From assembly GCA_973895155.1 (NCBI GenBank), contig OZ316894.1, positions 16,864,001 through 16,928,000 on the forward strand: DNA of 64,000 bases, read 5' to 3'. The number at the start of each line of letters is the position of its first letter. The first letter of the stretch is position 1. Shown in pieces: positions 56,871-64,000 of this stretch. The notes below the pieces were generated by a model. The model had not been told where the DNA came from and did no database searches. It saw nothing but the letters and a program-made list of their open reading frames with translations. Source of the DNA: Marsupella aquatica (Eukaryota > Marchantiophyta). The position numbers and the translations under genes are program-made.

Positions 56871-58520
56871 AAACCCTACTTGATATCTATTTTGTCGCTA
56901 GATGCCCCTAGGTGATGTAAGGCAGGTATGGGTGGTAGATAGACAGACGTGCTCTTTGTCTTTTGTGGATTTTTATTTCCGCCACTATTGCTTTTTGATC
57001 AGTTGGAGGAAAAGGGCGGACGTTGCTTCTGAGTGGGTCCCCAGCACTGATGGTCTAAAAACAGCCTAAACCTTACTTTGTGGGGTCCATGAGACGATAT
57101 GGTGGTATTTGGTAGGGGTCGTTAATCTACGCGACGACTGCTCTGCCCTCTCGAGCAGGGGCATGGGATGGGGCAGCACGCTTTACACGTTTATTTAACG
57201 CCCATGGATGCGTCTAGGATGGATCATGGTTGCATCCATGCTGCACAACATGCATACATACAGATACGGTCGACCGACCAAAAGTTCTCCTAAATCGTAC
57301 GTATATGTAGGACATAATTTCCTGCTTGCACATCAGAGGGAACCGGGGCAATTTTTAAGGTTTTTTGTTTTAGTCGGTCAGGTTTGCAAATCACCTTATG
57401 GACGAAGGAGAAGATTTGTTAAGTGTATTTCATATGTACTTGTCATAGAAAAAAAGTTTACATTACATTATATTTTATCTTTCTATATTTAAGGACAATC
57501 ATCGGATTCTTGCTAATGGAGTGTTGATAGTGTGGATGGAAAAAAGCTTGGCTAAATTTTGCAAGAAATGAAGAAATTTTGCAGGGAGGTGACTTTTGGC
57601 AAAAAAATTAGGGTTATCAGAAACAGTTCAGGTGTGATTTCTACCCAAACTTTTGGGGTGGAGGGGATTTTCTAGAATCTTACTTCTCCAAGTTGGTCCA
57701 ACACTTCCAAACTTTGGCTCCTTCATTCAGGGGATCTGCACTCATTGAGCTTCACTTGGTTGATTTTTTCGTTTGAGGTCTATTTTTAGAACAAAAAGTG
57801 ACCCTCCAGTTTTGCTTTGGTGGGACAAAGTCCCAACTGCCACCCTCACAGGAGTTTCCAGAAACATTGACAAGAATGGGTAAATCCTTTACGTTTCCCC
57901 AAAAAGTTCAGCACAACGACAAGCAACTTGTAGATACCTTGGGTAATGATTTCCATATGCCTTTGGTTGTTTGCCTACCAAGACTTGTACTTCAATCTGT
58001 TCCGTGAAGTCATGAACATTCTTGTGCACAGTATCCTAGTGACCTAAGATTATGCACTCAGGTCCCATGCATATATTTTCGGCTATCCACTTTTCTTCTA
58101 CTCTCCAACCTCAAAAATCCAAATTCCTGCGTCAAAAGAATAGCAACTTATGAAAAATAATTCCAAGTTCAGACAATTTATTTTTAATTTCAAATTCATG
58201 AATCAAAAATGAATATTGAAAAGTTTATGAGATGCTATAATTCCAAATTCACGAGTCAGAAGGAATAAGAATTTTGACAAAAGTATTCCAAATCCAGTAG
58301 AGGACAAATTTATTTCAACTTGAAATTCCTGAATCAAAACGAGTAATTACAGATTCACCACAGTAACGAAGAATTTGACATAAAAATTCCAGATTCATGA
58401 GCAGAAAAGGAAATTGAAACCCACACCGACATCCATGTTTGTCAGAAAACATGAGTAGACTATTGCAACCCGGATGGACAGTAGACACATACTCCTTTCT
58501 GTTCATTTAGTAAAATAACA
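56871..58520. other. Intergenic, no gene recognised
   Basis: Around 58130-58410 an AATTCCAAATTCATGA-like string recurs four or five times as a degenerate tandem repeat. Other open frames are short and unrecognised. Confidence 0.5.
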
Positions 58521-60170
58521 ATAAAATAAAATAAAATAAAATGAAGTTATGGCGCAAAAGAGTTTGCCAAATATTCCTCAGGAATTGGATCAAAAGAGGC
58601 AACAAAGACATTGACAAAAAGGTCCAAATTCATGACCAGAAATGGAATTTGAAACCCACACGACGACTAACATTCACGTCTGCCAAAACATATGGACAGA
58701 CTTTTGCAAACCAGAATGGATAGCAGAAAAAATCACTTTGTGTTCATTTAGCAAAAAAACAAGATAAGTTTGCTTGATGGATCCCCAAATTGAAAACTTT
58801 TACTTTTGGATCCAATGAGTCATGGGTACAAGGATGACTCATTGGATCAACCCATGAGGTACACAAAATCAAGGTACACAAAACCTCATGGGTTGATTGG
58901 GGTTACACCAAGTACATGTCCCAACAAAACAATAAACTAAAATAAAACTGTGGCGCAAAAGAGTTTGCCAAAATTTTCTGAGGATCTGAGTCGAGTGGAG
59001 GCAACAAAGGAATGGGACCCAAAAGATCAAAAATCATGATCAGAAAAGGAACTTGAACCCAAACAAAACATCCACGTTTCCCAAAACACATCAACAGACT
59101 ATTGCAGTCCAGATGGACGGCGGAAAAATTCTCTTTTCTGCTCATTTAGTAACAAGACAGGAGACATTTACTTGATGGACCCCATGACTGAAATGTAGAC
59201 CCTTGATAGACCTCAAATAAACGTACACAAAACCTCGTGGGTTTGGTGGGGAGAAAATGCTGGGTTTTGGGGGTCCACCAAGTAAAAGTCTCACCAAAAC
59301 AATAAATTAAAATAAAACTGTGGCGCAAAAGAGTTTGCCAAATTTTCTGAGAATCTGCGTCAAGTGGAGGCAACAAAAGAATGGGACCCAAAAGATCAAA
59401 ACTCATGACCAGGACAGGAACTTGAAACCCAAACAAACCATCCAAGTTTGCCAAAAACACATGGACAGACTTTTGCAAAACCAGATGAAAGAGAAAAACA
59501 CATACTTTTTACAGAAAAGGGCCAAATAGAGTACAAAAGAATAAACAAGGGAGGTCCCAAGTGGACAAAACCAAACGCAAAAGAAGTGAGCAAAAGGAAA
59601 CCCCTAAAAACCAAGAAAGAGGAACTAAAAGAAGTGAGCAAAAGGAAACCCCTACAAACCAAGAAAGATGAACTAAAATTACCGCAAATAGACCGAGGTC
59701 CTCATCATTCCTAGCAAATGTGGCAAAAGCTAATGGTCTACATCAAGTGTCGAAACTAAATCGACAAGTGGGATTGGAATGTCCTCTAGGGGGGCTAGCC
59801 GCTGCGGAGTCACACTAGCATCCACTGTCAAAGACCGACGATAGATGGCCCGAGCTTGAGCACCCTATAAAGTGACTGAAATACGTTGATGAAAATGCAT
59901 GGAAAGGGAGAACAATTCTCTTTATCCCTTCACGTAACACCAAATCAAAAAGAAACATTTACTGGACCCATGAGTGATCCAGACCCTTGATGGGCTTTAA
60001 ATCGATGCTCAGCAAAACCTCATGGGTTGGTGGGAGAGAAAGTTTTGGGTCGGGGGTTTCACCAAGTAAATGTCTCAACAAAACAATAAATTAAAATAAA
60101 ATAAAATGTGGCGCAAAAGAGTTTTGCCAAATTTTCTGGAGGATCTGAGTCGAGTGGAGGCGACTGTGCA
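58521..60170. repeat. Four-copy repeat of about 375 bp
   Basis: Units containing TAAAATAAAA-TGTGGCGCAAAAGAG, TTTGCCAAA-TTTTCTGAGGA, GAGGCAACAAA, CATGGACAGACTTTTGCA and CACAAAACCTC-TGGGTT start near 58520, 58920, 59300 and 60080. The third unit is split by a LINE fragment (59501-59901). Confidence 0.8.
59501..59901 (-). mobile_element. 5'-truncated antisense copy of the LINE 3' end
   Basis: The reverse complement matches the last roughly 55 codons and 3' UTR of the 48206 element. In the minus-strand frame it reads FSHFIGCSSSGHLSSVFDSG-like after shifts; at DNA level GTGCTCAAGCTCGGGCCATC, CTCCGCAGCGGCTAGC and GATGTAGACCATTAGC are shared. The insertion is flanked by a near-identical GAAAGAGAAAAACA (59487-59500) and GAAAGGGAGAACA (59902-59914), a likely target-site duplication, and it splits a repeat unit cleanly. 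Confidence 0.8.
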
Positions 60171-62506
60171 GTGCCTTGCACGCAGTTGCAACTTTACGAC
60201 GGTCAGGTCACTCCATGCAATGGACGTTGGCGGCCCGGAACGATCACGTTGGCGTCCCGGGAATCCGGTCTTTACCGGGCCCACGTCTCCACGTTAAAAT
60301 TTGCTGCGTTGCTCAGTCTTCCACTCCCGGCTCAGTCGCTATGAATAATCAACTCCCTTGTTTCCAGGTAAAGCATAAAGCATCATTTATTTATTCAATC
60401 GAAGACCTAGGCCACTATAGGGACGGATGCCGGCCCACAAACTGGACTCTGGGCAGCGTTGAAAAGAGTTATTCCAACAGTATTTGCAACCTGATAATAA
60501 CGACCATATTTTCATGAACTGTCTCGCCAAACGGCAGACAACAGACTACCGTAACTTCTACTTCTACCGTGTGGACTACTGTGGGGTCATTCTGGACCTG
60601 ATTGATAAAATATTTTGGACCGGATGGGAAACTTGAATTTTAAGAAATCAAGTTTTTGTTTGGTGTAAATATTGACTTTGTTAGCATGTGCGTTGTCTTT
60701 CAGATTAACAAACTAAATGACGTTCAGGCAAGTGCATGCACCGGGATGGCGCTATGGTAGTACAGTCAGCTCTTGCTAAGTGCACACTCTGACGCTGAAT
60801 AATTAAAAAAGTATCCCTTTCTTTCCTGACCATTTTGCATGTTTTAACACCCTTTCATGTGCAGTTGCACTTCTGAGGTAGGGGTCCAAGTTTTAAGGCA
60901 GGGCGTGCAACTTTTAGTGAAATAATCACAAGATGTGAACCCACAGAGGGCCCATTGCGCACCCATAAATTCAAGCTCCAAGTTTTTACACTTATGAGGC
61001 AATGAAAACCCTGGTTTAGTGCATGATCCTATGAAGAAGCATCCGGTGTGCACTTATATGGGAGCCTACGGTAGTAATGTCTGCCGCTGCTCGATGTCAA
61101 ACTCTGTGTCCGAGCCTGAGTCATTATCATTGGAAAGTAATGATGATATACCGAATATCCGTGAACAAAACCCGCGTTGGCCGTTCAGCCTGCCTGCCTG
61201 CCCGCCTGCCCGCGTGGTTGCCCTCCAGAGTCCCGACTGACTGCCCCGCTCTGGTCTGGCCTGACCTGACCGGCACTGATTGACTATCGGACTGGGTACA
61301 TTACCGTACTACCCTCCGTACCAGCCTCGTATGACAACTATCAACTATAACTGCCCAAGTTCTCTCCCTAGACTCCCTTTCGCGGTTTCGCCCTCTGGAC
61401 CCAACCCACAAAAAAAAACTACTGTACCTCTCCGGGAAGTACGGAAACGTGACTATACTAAGTCGGTTGAAACGGGCCCCACTCGGTCCATTCCACGCCA
61501 TCCCATCCCATCCCATCCCATCCCATGCCATGCCATCCCAGTCTAGTACCGTTCCGTCCATGGACGGCATGGTGAATCATGTGACAGCCCGGTCAGGTGG
61601 AAAATTAATCAGTCTACGTCCATCCCACAAGTATACTCGCTAGAATAAAGAAATAAAAAGAAACTAAAAATGGTCCTTGATGGACCTCATCAGAGATCCA
61701 ATAGTTGATGAACCTCAAATCAATGTACCCAGAAATTCTAATGGGGTCCATGAAATAACAATTTTCAATTCAGGGGTCTTGAGAATACTTCTATCCATTT
61801 CACCGTTGCAGCAATTGGGGCAGGGCAGCGTGTATCAACTTATTTTAATGTGCAAAAAGTCTCTAAATTCCGCCCCCACTAAAGAGTATTGTCCACTTGT
61901 GACAGTTGACCATATATTTTTTGTTGTCCATTAGCCACTTTCTCACCTAATCACAGAATCCTCAGACATGATATCCTGGGAGATTTTATGGCCAGAAGTT
62001 GATTAAAAATTCAAGGAAGGAACATTCTTAGAATCTTCTACTCAATGCGACACTACCCACTCTAAAAAGGAAGATCCTTGAAAAGTATGTCGGCTTTCAG
62101 CCAGATTTGACACCTAGTCCGAAACCCCCCATTTGACAGAATCCGATGGTTATCCTCAGGTCCAGGGAGATCTAATGATCTTATTAAAGTTAGAAAAACT
62201 AGATAATAACCTTATTAGAATCGTCTCCTCGATGCATCAAGGTGAGTCGCCATTCTGAGATGGAATAACCCTTAAACAAATAAACTGGTGTGTACCTGTT
62301 GTGTACCCTATGCGCAAAACGGTGACATTCGCCACTCTAAAAAGGAACAACCCTAAAATAAATATAACTGGTGTGTACCTGTTTTTGTACCCTATGTGCA
62401 AAACATAGTTACACTGTAGTTTGGGACGCCCTCCTCCTGTAGCGACGGGAGGGGAACGGGTTGGTTGGTAGGTGCGTACGTTTTCGATGTACATTTTCCA
62501 AAGTCA
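60171..62506. other. Intergenic, no gene recognised
   Basis: It includes a (CCATC)n microsatellite at about 61499-61545 and a duplicated string CTGGTGTGTACCTGTT-TGTACCCTATG-GCAAAAC at 62284 and 62369. No coding family is recognised. Confidence 0.5.
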
Positions 62507-62580
62507 CCCAAGCCCAGCCCAGGCATTTCCAGCCCAGCCCAGCCCAGCCCAGCCCAGCCCGTTTGCGGCTGTCCTCTGCA

Positions 62581-62617
<37 letters not shown>
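62507..62617. repeat. (CCAGC)n and (CT)n microsatellites
   Basis: About eleven CCAGC-type pentamers run from 62507 to 62560. A CT dinucleotide run of about 17 units lies at 62583-62617. Apparent Ser/Leu-repeat open frames are translations of these. Confidence 0.9.
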
Positions 62618-62620
<3 letters not shown>

Positions 62621-64000
62621 TCTATTGTTCGTTCTCTGCAGTACCGCTACGGGCAGCGGTGAAAAGGTGAGGAAGTAGTAGTAATAACTCGCTTGCTCAG
62701 CAGCTGGCTGGCGGGCAGGGCTGGGCTGGCCGGCTGTTTGGCTTGTCGGCGTGCAAGCTGTCTTTCCAGCGCATCAGCTACCCCTGTGGACGAATTCTTT
62801 CTTTCGTTCTTTGCGGGCTGGCGGGCTGGCGGGCTGGCCCAGTGATGGATGGAGGAACTACCGAACGAACGGACGAACCTGCATAGCACTCGAAACGACT
62901 CGGGTCTGTAGGAGGCTGTCTGTACCGGTATTGTACGGGGAGTACCGGTAGCCTTCTCGTCCCCAGATGGGTCTAACCACCATCCATACGGTACGTCAAT
63001 CCAGACAAGGGACCCAAAAATGCTTGTGTATAAGAAAAGGCAAATTTTCTAATTTAGCTATAGAATTTTTGATTACTTTACCATTAAAAATATTCTAATT
63101 CAATAGAGTCACTTTTTTTTTTCTGTATTTATAAAAATGTCACTGATTTATATATGGATAATAAATTTACCAAGGTAACTAAGAGAACTATATACAAAAA
63201 TTGTGACATTCTTGTAAATATAAAAAATAGTGACAATATTATAAATTTAAACATCTTTAGTGACAATATTATAAATTTAAACATCTTTAGTGACGATGTA
63301 TCTAAAAGCTATTTAGCTATATTAGAGTGTCTCAATTTTCTTTTGTTTCTTTTTTGATTGCTCTCAAATGAATTTTCTGGGGAAAAAGTGGCAAACACAA
63401 AAATGCTTGTCCACACACTCTTGACCCCTGAATAAAACTGGTAGTTTAGGGTAGGGTTTTTCCACAGACCTGAAGGTTTGAGATGTCCTAATATATCACA
63501 CCTTCCCTGGATTTGAGGATCCTCACTTTGACAGAATCCAATGGTTATACTCAAATCCTCAAGACTTCTCCATTTTTTCCCATTACATTTATTTCTTTCC
63601 TCTAAGGTGTCTGTTCCACAATCTCAGGAAAATTTACAGTTAATAGATCATGCAGGCAGCTATGGTTTAAACCGAACTGCACCTATAAAGATTATAAAGT
63701 GGATGTACAGGTTCAGAAATGGACTTCACAAAAGGTGGTGAGTGCTTTACGTTTTATTGGCAAGTGCTCCATCTTTTATGGTGAGACACTTTTCACCACA
63801 GCACATGTGGAGTAGCAAGGGAGAGAATGAGGCTTTTATATGGGCAGGTGTGATTTAAGTGTATCGTAATGTGCTGTTAAGAGGGCATTGTGTGATATAA
63901 TGCCCCCACAAATGAGAGCTTCAATTCAACTTTTGAGGGACTACGATTGCCAATAATGCTTGGCAAACAAGACAGTAACACACTAAAATGCCCAAATAAT
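62618..64000. other. Intergenic, no gene recognised
   Basis: A CGGGCTGG tandem lies at 62815-62838. TTTAGTGACAATATTATAAA, continuing TTTAAACATC, is repeated two and a half times at 63225-63297. The last 150 bp relate to the repeat family at 55262-56870. Confidence 0.5.

Noticed and set aside
57798-58007. A 69-codon frame with a possible retroelement-like sequence
   Set aside because: No conserved RT, RNase H or integrase motif could be identified.
61019-61570. Open frames around the CCATC repeat
   Set aside because: They are translations of a pentanucleotide microsatellite and flanks, with no motif.

Overview
This window looks like nuclear DNA from a land plant. The best-supported genes are a nine-exon 1,4-dihydroxy-2-naphthoyl-CoA synthase (phylloquinone pathway) with a PTS2-like N-terminus, an R2R3-MYB of the MYB44/70/73/77 type, a MIP18/AE7-type cytosolic Fe-S assembly protein, and a Tctex1-family dynein light chain. 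Flowering plants and conifers lack axonemal dynein, so the dynein light chain points to a plant with flagellate sperm: a bryophyte, lycophyte, fern, cycad or Ginkgo. Sparse genes in a repeat-rich background, with short introns of roughly 90 to 500 bp (up to about 480), lean me towards a lycophyte or bryophyte, but this is inference.

Layout. 1-660 is a decayed PIF/Harbinger-associated SANT/NAM-like fragment. 1161-4175 is repeats and a GC-rich block. 4176-16398 (12.2 kb) is the most interesting object: a giant hAT-like DNA transposon. It is bounded by 27-bp terminal inverted repeats (25/27 identical), has GC-rich minisatellites in both arms, and carries six subterminal motif copies in mirror-image spacing. 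It holds a decayed hAT transposase (BED finger, DUF659-like, hAT dimerisation) on the plus strand. Convergent with it, on the minus strand, are two non-transposase genes: a protein kinase with all catalytic motifs, and a long coiled-coil/Cys-His protein. The element ends about 200 bp upstream of the naphthoate synthase start codon.

16601-19636 is naphthoate synthase. 24040-24960 (read on the minus strand) looks like a tandem array of TRIM-type mini-retrotransposons, one with a tRNA-like sequence in its LTR. 25757-26989 is Tctex1, 28807-29280 AE7-like, 32110-32840 a receptor-kinase pseudogene, and 39983-41437 the MYB. 48206-about 51086 is a 5'-truncated LINE whose ORF ends in a CCHC cluster plus a PD-(D/E)XK-like segment. 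A second, 400-bp antisense copy of its 3' end sits at 59501-59901 inside another repeat family. The rest is tandem and dispersed repeats and unrecognised intergenic DNA.

The four housekeeping or regulatory genes are not functionally linked; they are single plant genes separated by repeats. The genes inside the giant transposon do form a unit, by position, by shared arms and by a shared style of decay: the clearest in-frame stops are ones that single C-to-T or G-to-A changes can create. All reading was by eye; no database or alignment was run.
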